Assembly (NCBI RefSeq): GCF_013213835.1
Contig: NZ_JABSSU010000001.1
Coordinates: 329,546 to 393,545, forward strand
Length of the DNA: 64,000 bases
Source: Winogradskyella sp.
GTDB taxonomy: Bacteria; Bacteroidota; Bacteroidia; Flavobacteriales; Flavobacteriaceae
Reading direction: 5' to 3'
The translations under genes were made by a program, and so were the position numbers. The notes below the pieces were generated by a model. The model did no database searches and was not told where the DNA came from. It saw only the letters and a list, made by a program, of their open reading frames with translations. This document shows positions 48,644 to 57,800 of this stretch, piece by piece; the stretch's first letter is position 1; each line of letters opens with the position of its first letter.

Positions 48644-49372
48644 ATGGAAGTTAAGAAGAACCCAAGAGCCAATGTAGGTCGAAACAGCAGTTTATATTTT
48701 GCTGTTGGCTTAAACGTAATGTTACTCCTAACGTATTTAGGACTAGAACATAAGACTTACGAAACAGAAGAGACTAAGATAGATATCTTAATGTTGCAGG
48801 ACAATTTAGAAGAGGATATTCCGATTACTACAATTAACATTCCACCTCCGCCACCGCCACCTAAACAAGTAGTTACTGAAGCTATTACCATAGTTGAAGA
48901 TATTGCTGAAATTGAAGAGACTTTTATCGAGAGTAATGAGATTGGGCAAGACGATATTGTTGAGGAACGTGTTGTATCAGTAGATGAAGTTGAAGATATT
49001 GAAGTAGAGGAAGATATAGAAGTTCCGTTTGCAGTAATCGAAAGAGTACCTCAATTCCCTGGCTGTACAGGTAATAATGCTCAGTTAAAGGCTTGTTTCC
49101 AACAAAAAATGAATGAGCACTTACAAAAACACTTTAGATATCCAGATACAGCAGCTGAGCTTAATATACAAGGTAAAGTGTTTGTATTCTTCCTAATTGA
49201 TAAGAATGGTACAGTTTCTAAGATTAAAACTAGAGGACCAGATCAAATACTAGAAACAGAAGCTGCACGTATCATTAGCTTATTACCAAAAATGGAACCT
49301 GGTAAGCAACGTAACAAACCGGTTGGTGTTCCTTACAGTATTCCTATCAACTTTAAGCTAAGAGCACAATAA
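48644..49372 (+). CDS. TonB family energy transducer
   Basis: A 242-residue protein with a short cytoplasmic N-terminus and a single membrane helix (about residues 16-36). A Pro-rich stretch (IPPPPPPPKQ) and an acidic Ile/Val/Glu linker span about 65-125. The C-terminal TonB domain (FRYPDTAAELNIQGKVFVFFLIDKNGTV ... PVGVPYSIPINFKL) contacts the TonB box of receptors. Two Cys in the linker-domain boundary (FPGCTGNNAQLKACF) recur in Bacteroidetes TonB proteins. It supplies energy to outer-membrane receptors, of which two lie in the window. Confidence 0.92.
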   Translation: MEVKKNPRANVGRNSSLYFAVGLNVMLLLTYLGLEHKTYETEETKIDILMLQDNLEEDIPITTINIPPPPPPPKQVVTEAITIVEDIAEIEETFIESNEIGQDDIVEERVVSVDEVEDIEVEEDIEVPFAVIERVPQFPGCTGNNAQLKACFQQKMNEHLQKHFRYPDTAAELNIQGKVFVFFLIDKNGTVSKIKTRGPDQILETEAARIISLLPKMEPGKQRNKPVGVPYSIPINFKLRAQ

Positions 49373-49417
49373 AATAAACTAATGTAAAACTTGGTTTAGA
49401 CTATTTTGATTGATGAT

Positions 49418-49441
49418 GAAACCCCTTGAAAAAGGGGTTTC
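49418..49441 (+). terminator. Terminator after tonB
   Basis: Stem GAAACCCCTT/AAGGGGTTTC with loop gaaa, in the gap between the convergent tonB and GNAT genes. The T-run is short. Confidence 0.75.
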
Positions 49442-49446
49442 ATTGT

Positions 49447-49971
49447 TTATAGGTGTGGATTTTTCAAGGTATACCAATTACATAACTCGCCTTCAAAAGT
49501 AAATGTGCCAGAAGGTTGCATACCAATTTTCTTTAAAATGGTATTTGAAGCTATATGATCTACATCTGCAGCGGCACCGATTTCTTTCAACTTTAAATCT
49601 TTAAATCCGTAATCTCTAGAAGCAATTGCTGCTTCAGTGGCATATCCATGTCCCCAAAATCTTTCTTTAAGTCTATAGCCTAAGTCGTAGTAGTCAAACT
49701 CATTGCGAAGTACTTGTTCATATTTTAAACCGGCCCAACCAACATGTTCGCCTGTGTCTTTTTTTATTATAGCGAGTCGTCCAACACCAAAATCAGAGTA
49801 CTGTTGTATTACTTTCTTTATTGAGTCACGGACTTGTTCTATGGATTTTACAGGATTATTTCCTAGATAAATATGAACCTTAGGATTAGAATCCATTTCG
49901 TATAAGTCTTTATCATCTGCCATTTCAAATGGCCTGAGGATAAGACGTTCTGTTTCTATTTTAATATTCAT
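49447..49971 (-). CDS. GNAT N-acetyltransferase (RimJ/RimL type)
   Basis: A 174-residue acetyltransferase. It opens IETERLILRPFEMADDKDLYEM, the usual start of RimJ/RimL-type GNAT proteins. The acetyl-CoA loop is in GYRLKERFWGHGYATEAAIASRDYGF and the C-terminal part is SNTILKKIGMQPSGTF. It acetylates an amine, perhaps on a small molecule or ribosomal protein; the substrate is unknown. It lies 5 nt downstream of an 85-residue gene on the same strand. Confidence 0.88.
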   Translation of the reverse strand: MNIKIETERLILRPFEMADDKDLYEMDSNPKVHIYLGNNPVKSIEQVRDSIKKVIQQYSDFGVGRLAIIKKDTGEHVGWAGLKYEQVLRNEFDYYDLGYRLKERFWGHGYATEAAIASRDYGFKDLKLKEIGAAADVDHIASNTILKKIGMQPSGTFTFEGELCNWYTLKNPHL

Positions 49972-49976
49972 ACTTT

Positions 49977-50234
49977 TTATTTTATAATATAGATGATCAC
50001 CAGTATAAGACCTAAATAAAAAAGTTTTCCAAAAAGAATGAGCTCTTTGGCCTGTTTAATTTTTAAGTCAAAGCCATATTCCTTAAAACGATTAACCTCA
50101 GATTCATTAAAGTCATTAGTCTTAAACTTTATAAATCCGAAAAACCTAAATGGAATAAAAAAGAAAGTTAAAGATTCAGAAACTGATAATGGAATCGATT
50201 TTCGTTTTTCTTTATTAATATCATATTTAGTCAT
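49977..50234 (-). CDS. Small membrane protein, unknown
   Basis: An 85-residue protein with a hydrophobic C-terminal helix (LFYLGLILVIIYII) and a moderately hydrophobic central segment. The N-terminus is Lys/Glu-rich (KYDINKEKRKS). It is unrecognised. It sits between a thioredoxin-like gene (9 nt) and the GNAT gene (5 nt) on the reverse strand, so it is probably part of that operon. Confidence 0.65.
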   Translation of the reverse strand: MTKYDINKEKRKSIPLSVSESLTFFFIPFRFFGFIKFKTNDFNESEVNRFKEYGFDLKIKQAKELILFGKLFYLGLILVIIYIIK

Positions 50235-50243
50235 TTCAAGTGT

Positions 50244-50798
50244 TCATTTCCATTTTATATTACAACCCATACTTGGCTTTTGATCAGGGTCTATGGTTTC
50301 ATTATTCAGTAAAGTATCAATAGCAGTTCTTAAGTCTTGTCCTGTTACAGGAATACCATTTCCAGGTCTTGAGCCATCTAACTGACCAGCGTAAACAAGT
50401 TGCAATTTATCATTAAATAAAAAGAAATCTGGAGTGCATGCTGCATCATAAGCTTTTGCTACTTCTTGTGATTCATCATACAGATAAGGAAAAGGATAAT
50501 TATTGTCCTTTGCATGTTGTTTCATTTTATCAGGACCATCTTGTGGATAGTTCACAACATCATTGCTCGATATAGCAATACAATTAACACCTTGCTTATT
50601 ATAAGTATTAGCCAATTCTACTAATTGTGGATTTACATGAATCACAAACGGGCAATGATTGCAAATAAACATAATGAGTGTGGCTTTTTGCCCTTTAAGT
50701 TCATCGAGCGATTTTATGATGTCATCTTTAGTGTCAATTAAATTGAAATCGGGAGCCAGTGTGCCTAGCGGCAACATATTAGAAGGTGTTAATGCCAT
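50244..50798 (-). CDS. Thioredoxin-fold AhpC/TSA-type redox protein
   Basis: A 184-residue cytoplasmic thioredoxin-fold protein. The active-site region is MFICNHCPFV (CxxC) and the following cis-Pro region is YDAACTPDFFLF. This matches the group of AhpC/TSA-like proteins with a CNHCPF motif. The frame extends six codons upstream to a TTG (50816), but that TTG is the end of a -7 box, so the ATG at 50798 is chosen. It is first in a three-gene operon. The reductant and target are unknown. Confidence 0.86.
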   Translation of the reverse strand: MALTPSNMLPLGTLAPDFNLIDTKDDIIKSLDELKGQKATLIMFICNHCPFVIHVNPQLVELANTYNKQGVNCIAISSNDVVNYPQDGPDKMKQHAKDNNYPFPYLYDESQEVAKAYDAACTPDFFLFNDKLQLVYAGQLDGSRPGNGIPVTGQDLRTAIDTLLNNETIDPDQKPSMGCNIKWK

Positions 50799-50813
50799 AA
50801 AAATAGATTTATT

Positions 50814-50821
50814 CAAAAATA
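50814..50821 (-). promoter_or_regulatory. -7 box before the thioredoxin-like gene
   Basis: Read on the reverse strand the bases are TATTTTTG, matching TAnnTTTG, 15 nt before the ATG at 50798. Its last three bases would otherwise be read as a TTG start. Confidence 0.55.
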
Positions 50822-50892
50822 GGAATCCAGATTATAGGAATCCAATGTTATTTAAAATTTATATATTCCACATCTAACTAATTAAGACATTA

Positions 50893-51228
50893 ATGTCAGA
50901 ATTAATAGCATTTGAAGATTTTATAAAGGTTGACCTTAGAGTTGGAACGATTATAGCGGTTAATGATTTCCCAGAAGCTCGCAATCCAGCATATCAACTC
51001 ACAATAGATTTTGGTGATTTGGGTATTAAAAAATCTTCGGCTCAAATAACGACCTTATATTCAAAAGAGTCTTTGTTGAATCGACAGATTGTTGCAGTTA
51101 TTAATTTCCCAAAAAAGCAGATTGCAAAATTTATGAGCGAGTGCTTGGTGATGGGTGCAGTAAAGGAAAAAGATGTCTTTTTATTACATCCAGAATCCAG
51201 AGTAAAAAACGGTAGTACTGTAGCTTAA
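50893..51228 (+). CDS. csaA: CsaA-type tRNA-binding domain protein
   Basis: A 111-residue single OB-fold protein of the CsaA family, related to the tRNA-binding domain of methionyl- and phenylalanyl-tRNA synthetases. Typical segments are FIKVDLRVGTIIAVNDFPEARNPAYQL and the C-terminal MSECLVMGAVKEKDVFLL. CsaA is described as having chaperone and tRNA-binding activity in Bacillus. The gene stands just before a bile acid:sodium symporter family gene, with one base between them. Confidence 0.9.
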   Translation: MSELIAFEDFIKVDLRVGTIIAVNDFPEARNPAYQLTIDFGDLGIKKSSAQITTLYSKESLLNRQIVAVINFPKKQIAKFMSECLVMGAVKEKDVFLLHPESRVKNGSTVA

Positions 51229-51229
51229 T

Positions 51230-52120
51230 ATGACTGAATTAGACAAGGTTAAAATAAATTTTGATAGTGATGGTTTATGGGTTTTAAACATTGCACTTGC
51301 TGTTGTTATGTTTGGGGTTGCCTTGGGTATTACTTTAAGTGATTTCAAAACGCTTTTTAAACATCCGAAGTTAGTTTTTTTAGGAGTACTTTCTCAATTT
51401 GTACTGTTGCCTTTTATAACCTTTATTTTGATTTTATTGATAAATCCTAAGCCAAGTATAGCTTTAGGTATGATAATGGTTGCAGCTTGCCCTGGAGGAA
51501 ATATCTCAAATTTTATGACGCACCTTGCAAAAGGTAATACGGCATTATCAGTAACATTAACTGCATTTGCTACATTTTTAGCAATAATAATGACACCATT
51601 GAATTTTCAGGTTTATGGTAATTTATATGAGCCTACTTCAAAAATTCTAAAGACTGTTTCTCTAAATCCTATAGAAGTATTTAAGGTCGTTGCAATGATT
51701 TTAGGTGTACCTCTATTAGTTGGCATGACCATACGTAAATATCAAGAACAACTTGCAATACGGCTTTCTAAAGTTTTAAAACCATTATCAATTATTGTTT
51801 TTATAGCTATTGTAATTATTGCTTTAACAAATAACATGGATGTTTTTAACGAATATGTAACCCATGTTTTGGCAATTGGTATCGGTCATAATTTGATAGC
51901 AATTTTATTAGGTTTTTCAGTGGCAAGAGTTTTTAGATTGTCATTTAGAGACCAAAAGACCTTAGCCATAGAAACGGGTATTCAAAACTCAGGATTGGGT
52001 TTACTACTCATATTTACTTTTTTTAATGGTTTAGGTGGCATGGCAATACTTGCTGCATTTTGGGGAATATGGCACATCGTTTCTGGTTTAAGTTTAGCAG
52101 CCTTTTGGTCTCGTAAATAA
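51230..52120 (+). CDS. Bile acid:sodium symporter (BASS) family transporter
   Basis: A 296-residue integral membrane protein with nine or ten helices. The BASS motif PGGNISNFMTHLAKGNTALSVTLTAF is at about residues 85-110, with a second crossover region in ETGIQNSGLGLLLIFTFF. The family imports organic anions with sodium; bacterial substrates include keto acids, pantoate and similar. It is co-directional with csaA (1 nt) and the acyltransferase (6 nt), so probably an operon. Confidence 0.9.
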   Translation: MTELDKVKINFDSDGLWVLNIALAVVMFGVALGITLSDFKTLFKHPKLVFLGVLSQFVLLPFITFILILLINPKPSIALGMIMVAACPGGNISNFMTHLAKGNTALSVTLTAFATFLAIIMTPLNFQVYGNLYEPTSKILKTVSLNPIEVFKVVAMILGVPLLVGMTIRKYQEQLAIRLSKVLKPLSIIVFIAIVIIALTNNMDVFNEYVTHVLAIGIGHNLIAILLGFSVARVFRLSFRDQKTLAIETGIQNSGLGLLLIFTFFNGLGGMAILAAFWGIWHIVSGLSLAAFWSRK

Positions 52121-52126
52121 AATTGA

Positions 52127-53158
52127 TTGAATAAACTCTGGTTACATACAATAAGAGCTTATGTAAGATTAGGGCTCTTCTTTTACTTTAAAAGTATAAA
52201 GGTTAATGGTTTAAAAAATATACCAAACAACAAACCCATAATTATTCTTTGTAACCATCAGAATGCCTTACTAGATGCGCTTATTATTGCTGCTAAGACA
52301 CATCGTTTTTCGTATTTCTTAACTAGAGCTTCTGTATTTAAAAATAAGAATATTGCTAAATTATTAAGAAGTTTACAGATGCTACCTGTTTTTAGGATTA
52401 GGGATGGTTGGAGTACAATTTCTAAAAATGAAGTCATATTTCATAAATGTTCTGATGTACTTTCAAATAATGCGTCTGTTGCTATTTTTCCTGAAGGAAA
52501 CCATAGTTTAGAACGAAGAGTAAGACCTTTGAGTAAAGGGTTTACAAGAATTATTAATGATGCATATGATAAATATCCTGAATTAGATTTAAAGTTAATT
52601 CCTGCAGGTTTGAATTACGCTAATGCTACTAAATATCCTGAAAAGGTCAGTGTTAATTTTGGCCCTTCAATAGATGTTGAAAACTATCTAAAAGGTAATA
52701 AAGTCGAAGATTCTATAGCGCTAAAACAAATTGTATATGATGAAATATCTCAATTGACAACTAATATTCCTCAAAGTAATTACGAATTAATTCTAAGTCA
52801 ATTAAACGCTAAAAAGGTGAATTGGTTAGAACCTACACCAATTAACAGCTTTATTACAAATGATTCTGGTAATTTCACTGGAAACACAAGACAAAATCAG
52901 TCTTTTATAAGTAAAGCTTTTATGATGCCTTTAATTGTTGGTGTGCTGCCTGTTTATGTGCTTTGGAAGTTATGGATACTGCCAAAAATTAAAGAGAATG
53001 AATTTATTGGGACATTTAGGTTTGGTGTTGCCGTTACATTGGTACCATTGTATTTAATTACTTTTTCACTGCTTCTTTCATTAACTCTTGGCGCAACTAT
53101 GGGATTTGTTTTTATTTTTATGGTTTTATTTTTAGCATTGTTAACCGCAAAATGCTAA
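52127..53158 (+). CDS. Lysophospholipid acyltransferase (PlsC) family protein, TTG start
   Basis: A 343-residue membrane-associated acyltransferase. The catalytic motif is LCNHQNALLDA (His-x4-Asp) and the substrate motif is FPEGNHS. C-terminal helices around residues 265-340 anchor it. An in-frame TGA directly precedes the TTG at 52127 and the next in-frame ATG falls after the active site, so TTG must be the start (NKLWLHTIRAYVRLG). It follows the BASS gene by 6 nt, sharing its transcript. A second PlsC-type gene is at 43396. Confidence 0.85.
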   Translation: MNKLWLHTIRAYVRLGLFFYFKSIKVNGLKNIPNNKPIIILCNHQNALLDALIIAAKTHRFSYFLTRASVFKNKNIAKLLRSLQMLPVFRIRDGWSTISKNEVIFHKCSDVLSNNASVAIFPEGNHSLERRVRPLSKGFTRIINDAYDKYPELDLKLIPAGLNYANATKYPEKVSVNFGPSIDVENYLKGNKVEDSIALKQIVYDEISQLTTNIPQSNYELILSQLNAKKVNWLEPTPINSFITNDSGNFTGNTRQNQSFISKAFMMPLIVGVLPVYVLWKLWILPKIKENEFIGTFRFGVAVTLVPLYLITFSLLLSLTLGATMGFVFIFMVLFLALLTAKC

Positions 53159-53167
53159 ACATAAAAA

Positions 53168-53190
53168 AGCCATTACGTTATGTAATGGCT
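53168..53190 (-). terminator. Terminator of the DUF3276 gene
   Basis: Stem AGCCATTAC/GTAATGGCT with a 5 nt loop. On the reverse strand a run of six T follows. It lies 28 nt after the stop at 53218. Confidence 0.85.
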
Positions 53191-53217
53191 CACTAATACT
53201 ATATAAGAATTGATATA

Positions 53218-53598
53218 TTAAATATCGTCAAAGCTTATGTCTGTAAAACTATTTGAATCATCAGAACCATTAGACGATTCTTCAGAATAATTATCCTCTC
53301 TCTTGTAGTCACTTTGATGACGTTCACTGATGACTTCTTCACCTTTTTCATTAATGATGTAATCTGTCATCTCAGCTAAGATTTCTTTAAATTCAGAAAA
53401 GTCTTCTTTGTAAAGATATATTTTGTGTTTTTTATAATGGAAAGATCCATCATCGTTTGTGAACTTCTTACTCTCTGTGATTGTTAAATAGTAATCACCA
53501 GCTTTTGTGGCTCTTACATCGAAAAAATAAGTTCTTCTTCCAGCACGCAATACCTTAGAATATATTTCTTCTTTATCAATCATTGCATAATCACTCAT
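53218..53598 (-). CDS. DUF3276 (PUR-alpha-like) nucleic acid-binding protein
   Basis: A 126-residue cytoplasmic protein. The PUR-like repeat is KVLRAGRRTYFFDVRATKAGDYYLTITESKK, with HKIYLYKEDFSEFKEIL as its helix, followed by an acidic Ser/Asp-rich tail (EESSNGSDDSNSF). PUR-alpha domains bind single-stranded DNA or RNA; DUF3276 proteins are conserved in Bacteroidetes and their role is unclear. It is monocistronic with its own terminator. Confidence 0.9.
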   Translation of the reverse strand: MSDYAMIDKEEIYSKVLRAGRRTYFFDVRATKAGDYYLTITESKKFTNDDGSFHYKKHKIYLYKEDFSEFKEILAEMTDYIINEKGEEVISERHQSDYKREDNYSEESSNGSDDSNSFTDISFDDI

Positions 53599-53659
53599 AG
53601 TATGGTTGTTTAGTTATTTTCACTCAAAAATCTAAAAAAAATACTTACAAACAAATATT

Positions 53660-55417
53660 TTAATGTATTTCTTTCTCTGATAGCTGTTTTGTATAAAGAT
53701 CTTTGTAATATCCTTCAACAGAAACGAGTTCAGAGTGATTTCCTTGTTGAATAATACTACCTACGTCAAGCACTATAATTTTATCAGCATTTTTTGCAGA
53801 AGATACTCTATGACTGACAATTATAGTTGTTTTATGTTTTGTGAGTTTCTCTAAATTATTAAGAATTTTTTCTTCTGTTTCTGTATCTACGGCAGAAAGG
53901 CAATCGTCAAACAAGAGAATTTCTGGTTTTTTTATGATAGCTCTAGCGATTGAAACACGTTGTTTTTGTCCACCAGATAATGTAATACCACGTTCTCCTA
54001 AAATAGTATCATAACTTTTGTTAAAACCTATAATATTCTCATGAACTCTAGCATTTTTTGCGGCTTCAATAACTTCAGCGTTAGTGGCATCTTCTTTTCC
54101 AAATTTGATGTTATTTTCAATAGTATCAGAAAATAAAAATGCATCCTGTGGTACGTAACCAATGCTACTTCTTAGATCATGAAGATTGAGCTTAGAGATT
54201 GGAATATCATCTATTAACACACTACCATCATTTATATCATAAAGTCTTCCTATGAGATCAAGTACTGTAGATTTGCCAGAACCTGTTTTTCCCAAAATAG
54301 CTAAAGTTTCTCCAGTTTTTAACGAGAAACTCATGTTTTTTATGGCTTGTATATTAGTGTCAGGATAGACAAATGAAACATTCTTAAACTCGATATCACC
54401 TTTAACCGGTGTAGAATTGGCGTTTAGATTTTGAATTTCTGGTTCAGTTTTTAAAAACTCATTAATACGAGCTTGTGAAGCTTCTGCCTGCTGAACCAAA
54501 TCAGTGACCCAGCCAATTGTAGCTACCGGCCAAGTTAGCATATTTACATAAATAATAAACTCGGCTATGGTTCCGATATTCTCTATTTCACCGTTCATAT
54601 ATTGTACCCCACCAAAATAAATTACTATGAGGTTACTAACACCAATGAGAAGTATCATTAGCGGGAAAAAGAAAGCTTGAACCTTGGTGAGATCAATTTG
54701 CTTTTGTCTGTTGTTTGATGATAAATCTTCAAACTCGTTATTAGTTCTTGGTTCTATTCCGTAAGATTTAATAACAGAAACACCACTGAATGTTTCTTGA
54801 GTATACGTTGATAGCGTAGAAAGTGACTCTTGTACAATTGTACTTCTCTTATTGATTAAGCGACTTAGTTTGTAAATAGCAAATGATAAAATTGGTAGTG
54901 GTAAAAGTGTATATAATGTCAGTTTAGGCGCAGTGCTCACCATATATATAATGGCGGTTGTGAATAGCGTTATAGTATTCATGGTATACATTATTGCAGG
55001 TCCACAATACATACGTACCTTACCAACGTCTTCACTAATTCTATTCATTAAATCACCAGTTCTATTAGACTTGTAAAAATTTAATGATAATACTTGGTAG
55101 TGTTGGTAAATCTCGTTTTTGAGATCGTATTCTATGTATCTAGAGACATTAATAATAGTTTGGCGCATTAAAAATGTAAAAAGCCCTGTGATAACTGCGG
55201 CACCAATAATAAGTAATACATTAGTAATAATTTCGCTTTCAAATACCTCCTGTGAAATTCTACCATCAAAACGATCAGACACTATGGTTATTGAATCACC
55301 AACAAGTCTTGGTGTAAAAAGCGCAAATATTTTAGCTATAATTGTGATGATGATTCCGATGATTAATCGGTATCTATATTTGTGAAAATATTTATTGAGA
55401 TGTTTGAGTGCCTTCAT
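53660..55417 (-). CDS. ABC transporter, fused permease and ATPase (MsbA/MdlB-like)
   Basis: A 585-residue half-transporter with six membrane helices (residues about 15-300) and an ATPase domain (about 340-585). Walker A is GKTGSGKST (376-384), the signature is LSGGQ (480-484), the Walker B region is ILLFDDCLSAVDTETEE and the His-switch is VSHR. The residue normally Glu after Walker B is Asp (LFDD), as in some heterodimeric exporters with one degenerate site. It probably exports a lipid, peptide or drug. No partner half-transporter is adjacent, so it may work as a homodimer. Confidence 0.9.
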   Translation of the reverse strand: MKALKHLNKYFHKYRYRLIIGIIITIIAKIFALFTPRLVGDSITIVSDRFDGRISQEVFESEIITNVLLIIGAAVITGLFTFLMRQTIINVSRYIEYDLKNEIYQHYQVLSLNFYKSNRTGDLMNRISEDVGKVRMYCGPAIMYTMNTITLFTTAIIYMVSTAPKLTLYTLLPLPILSFAIYKLSRLINKRSTIVQESLSTLSTYTQETFSGVSVIKSYGIEPRTNNEFEDLSSNNRQKQIDLTKVQAFFFPLMILLIGVSNLIVIYFGGVQYMNGEIENIGTIAEFIIYVNMLTWPVATIGWVTDLVQQAEASQARINEFLKTEPEIQNLNANSTPVKGDIEFKNVSFVYPDTNIQAIKNMSFSLKTGETLAILGKTGSGKSTVLDLIGRLYDINDGSVLIDDIPISKLNLHDLRSSIGYVPQDAFLFSDTIENNIKFGKEDATNAEVIEAAKNARVHENIIGFNKSYDTILGERGITLSGGQKQRVSIARAIIKKPEILLFDDCLSAVDTETEEKILNNLEKLTKHKTTIIVSHRVSSAKNADKIIVLDVGSIIQQGNHSELVSVEGYYKDLYTKQLSEKEIH

Positions 55418-55434
55418 AGTTGCTTTTGGTCGGT

Positions 55435-55442
55435 CAAAAGTA
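55435..55442 (-). promoter_or_regulatory. -7 box before the ABC transporter gene
   Basis: On the reverse strand the bases are TACTTTTG, an exact TAnnTTTG match, 17 nt before the start codon at 55417. It lies in an imperfect palindrome CTTTTGGTCGGTCAAAAG. Confidence 0.55.
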
Positions 55443-55472
55443 TTACGATAATACTATTTTATAGTTAATATT

Positions 55473-55502
55473 TTGCTAATGCTCCAATAATAATTACTTT
55501 TG
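55473..55502 (+). promoter_or_regulatory. Full promoter of leucine dehydrogenase
   Basis: TTG at 55473-55475, 19 nt spacer, then TACTTTTG at 55495-55502. This is a complete Bacteroidetes TTG-N19-TAnnTTTG promoter, 47 nt before the start codon. Confidence 0.75.
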
Positions 55503-55549
55503 GACACTGTTTTCTAGGGTACTTCAGAGACAGCCTTAAATCGATATAA

Positions 55550-56653
55550 ATGACTTCAGAAATGATATCTCCAAAAGAATTGCAAAAATATAATACTGTT
55601 TTTGGTCAACATTCTTTTGATAACCATGAACAAATTGTTTTTTGTAATGACAAAGATACTGGTTTAAAAGCTATAATTGGTATACATAACACCGTATTAG
55701 GACCAGCGTTAGGTGGTACTCGTATGATGCAATACGAAAATGAATGGGAAGCTCTTAATGATGTACTACGTTTATCTAGAGCTATGACTTATAAATCTGC
55801 CATTACAGGTCTTAATTTAGGAGGTGGAAAAGCGGTTATTATAGGTGATCCAGAAACGCAGAAAACACCCGAATTAATGAAGCGTTTTGCTGATTATGTA
55901 CATTCATTGAATGGGAAGTATATTACTGCAGAAGATGTTGGTATGTGCCCAGATGATATGGATATTGTAAGAGATGTGACACCTTATGTTACAGGTATTT
56001 CCGAAAGTAGAGGTGGAGCAGGAAATCCATCACCAATTACGGCTTATGGTGTGTATATGGGTATGAAAGCAGCAGCACGTTATCAGTTTGGTTCTGATGT
56101 TTTAGAAGGTAGACATGTTTTTGTGCAAGGCGTAGGAAGTGTTGGTGAAGCTTTAGTAGAACATTTAGTTGACGAAGGTGCAAAGGTTACGATTTCTGAT
56201 ATTAATGCTGACCGTTTAATTGAAGTGCGAGACAAATATCATGTTGGTGTTTTTAAAGGTGATGAATTCTTTGATCAAGATATGGATATTTATGCACCAT
56301 GTGCTTTAGGTGCGACGATTAATGACAAATCTATAGGTAGACTTAAAGCTAAAGTAATTGCGGGTGCGGCAAATAATCAACTGGCAGAAGAAGTAAAGCA
56401 TGGTGAAATGCTAAAGCAAAGAGGCATTGTTTACGCTCCAGACTTTTTAATTAATGCTGGTGGAATCATTAACGTTTACGCAGAGTTAGAAGACTACGAT
56501 AGACAGGAAATAATGCGAAAAACAGAGAATATTTTTAATACCACATTAGAAATATTAGAACATGCACATGAAAATGATATGACTACTCATGCAGCAGCAT
56601 TAAATATTGCACAAACACGAATTGAAACTCGAAGACGAGAAAATTCTAAATAA
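55550..56653 (+). CDS. Leucine dehydrogenase (Glu/Leu/Phe/Val dehydrogenase family)
   Basis: A 367-residue NAD-dependent amino acid dehydrogenase that deaminates branched-chain amino acids oxidatively. The substrate-binding part contains VLGPALGGTRMMQY and the catalytic Lys in ITGLNLGGGKAVIIGD. The nucleotide-binding fold contains FVQGVGSVGEALVEHLVDEGAKVTISD, and APCALGATIND and AGAANNQLA follow. The length matches leucine dehydrogenases more closely than glutamate dehydrogenases. It has a full promoter and stands before nusB. Confidence 0.9.
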   Translation: MTSEMISPKELQKYNTVFGQHSFDNHEQIVFCNDKDTGLKAIIGIHNTVLGPALGGTRMMQYENEWEALNDVLRLSRAMTYKSAITGLNLGGGKAVIIGDPETQKTPELMKRFADYVHSLNGKYITAEDVGMCPDDMDIVRDVTPYVTGISESRGGAGNPSPITAYGVYMGMKAAARYQFGSDVLEGRHVFVQGVGSVGEALVEHLVDEGAKVTISDINADRLIEVRDKYHVGVFKGDEFFDQDMDIYAPCALGATINDKSIGRLKAKVIAGAANNQLAEEVKHGEMLKQRGIVYAPDFLINAGGIINVYAELEDYDRQEIMRKTENIFNTTLEILEHAHENDMTTHAAALNIAQTRIETRRRENSK

Positions 56654-56676
56654 TTTTTTTGCGATTTAAATAATAC

Positions 56677-56684
56677 TATTTTTG
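56677..56684 (+). promoter_or_regulatory. -7 box before nusB
   Basis: TATTTTTG fits TAnnTTTG and lies 65 nt before the nusB ATG. The nearest TTG is 15 nt upstream, shorter than usual. Confidence 0.5.
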
Positions 56685-56749
56685 CAGGGTGAATTTTTTA
56701 AATGGAATTCACCTTTTTTAAATTATTAAATTAGACAGTTCTTTAACTT

Positions 56750-57694
56750 ATGCTCAATCGAAGACACATTAGAATAAAAGTTATGCAATCATTGTATGCT
56801 TTTAAAGGTACAGAAAGTGATGACTTTAAAAAAGATGAAAAATTCTTACTACATAGTTTAGATAGTATTCACGATTTATATATTTCTGTACTTGCCTTGC
56901 TTACAGAAATTCATAAAAAGAGCATAGATTACAATCAAAAAAGACAAAAAAAGTTATTAGGTACAGATTCTGATAAGAATCCTAACACGAAGTTTCAGGA
57001 CAATCAATTATTGCATCTTATAAGTGAAAATAAAATGCTTCAGGATGCTATTGAGAAAAAGAGACTTAATTTCTGGGATTTAGATTTTGAATATGTAGAT
57101 TTATTATTTAAAGAAATAATAAATAGCAATTTATATAGTGCTTATATCTCTGAAACTACAACTTCATTCAAGGAGGATAAGCAATTTGTGTTGGATGTTT
57201 ATACTAACATTATTGCCCCAAATGATAAGCTTTACGACTATTTTGAAGATAAAAAATTAACTTGGGTTGATGATTTACCAGTGGTTAATACTTTAGTTGT
57301 TAAATTACTTAAAAAGATAAAGCTCACTTCGCCAGAAACCCATCTACTTCCGGATGTATATAAAGATGAAGACGATAGAGAGTTTGCCAAAGATTTGATG
57401 AATAAGACCTTATTGAATGGTTCAAAGTATTCTGCAGAAATTTCAGGTAAAACGACCAATTGGGATTCTGAAAGATTAGCAAGTATTGATGGTGTCTTAT
57501 TGAGAATGGCGATCTGTGAGTTTCAAAAATTCCCATCCATACCGCATAAGGTGACTTTAAATGAATATCTAGAGATTGCCAAAGAATACTCAACACCTAA
57601 AAGTAGTATTTTTATTAATGGTATTTTGGATAAAATTGTTAAAGAATATAAATCCAATAACCTTTACCCAAAATCAGGAAGAGGACTTATGTAG
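56750..57694 (+). CDS. nusB: Transcription antitermination factor NusB (long Bacteroidetes form)
   Basis: A 314-residue NusB, about twice the length of the E. coli protein, as is usual in Bacteroidetes. It opens NRRHIRIKVMQSLYAFKG, and the C-terminal half contains the conserved NusB core (WDSERLASIDGVLLRMAICEF and LNEYLEIAKEYSTPKSSIFINGILDKI). It binds boxA RNA with NusE and supports rRNA antitermination. It is followed by DUF1573 and yajC, a recurrent order in Bacteroidetes. Confidence 0.94.
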   Translation: MLNRRHIRIKVMQSLYAFKGTESDDFKKDEKFLLHSLDSIHDLYISVLALLTEIHKKSIDYNQKRQKKLLGTDSDKNPNTKFQDNQLLHLISENKMLQDAIEKKRLNFWDLDFEYVDLLFKEIINSNLYSAYISETTTSFKEDKQFVLDVYTNIIAPNDKLYDYFEDKKLTWVDDLPVVNTLVVKLLKKIKLTSPETHLLPDVYKDEDDREFAKDLMNKTLLNGSKYSAEISGKTTNWDSERLASIDGVLLRMAICEFQKFPSIPHKVTLNEYLEIAKEYSTPKSSIFINGILDKIVKEYKSNNLYPKSGRGLM

Positions 57695-57800
57695 TCACTC
57701 TCTTTGTTGTAAAGGTAAGCTGAAAAGTTTTAAATGGTAGAAATTATTGTTAACTTCGCAAGCTGATAGAAAAAATCGTAATAACTAATAAAATATAGTG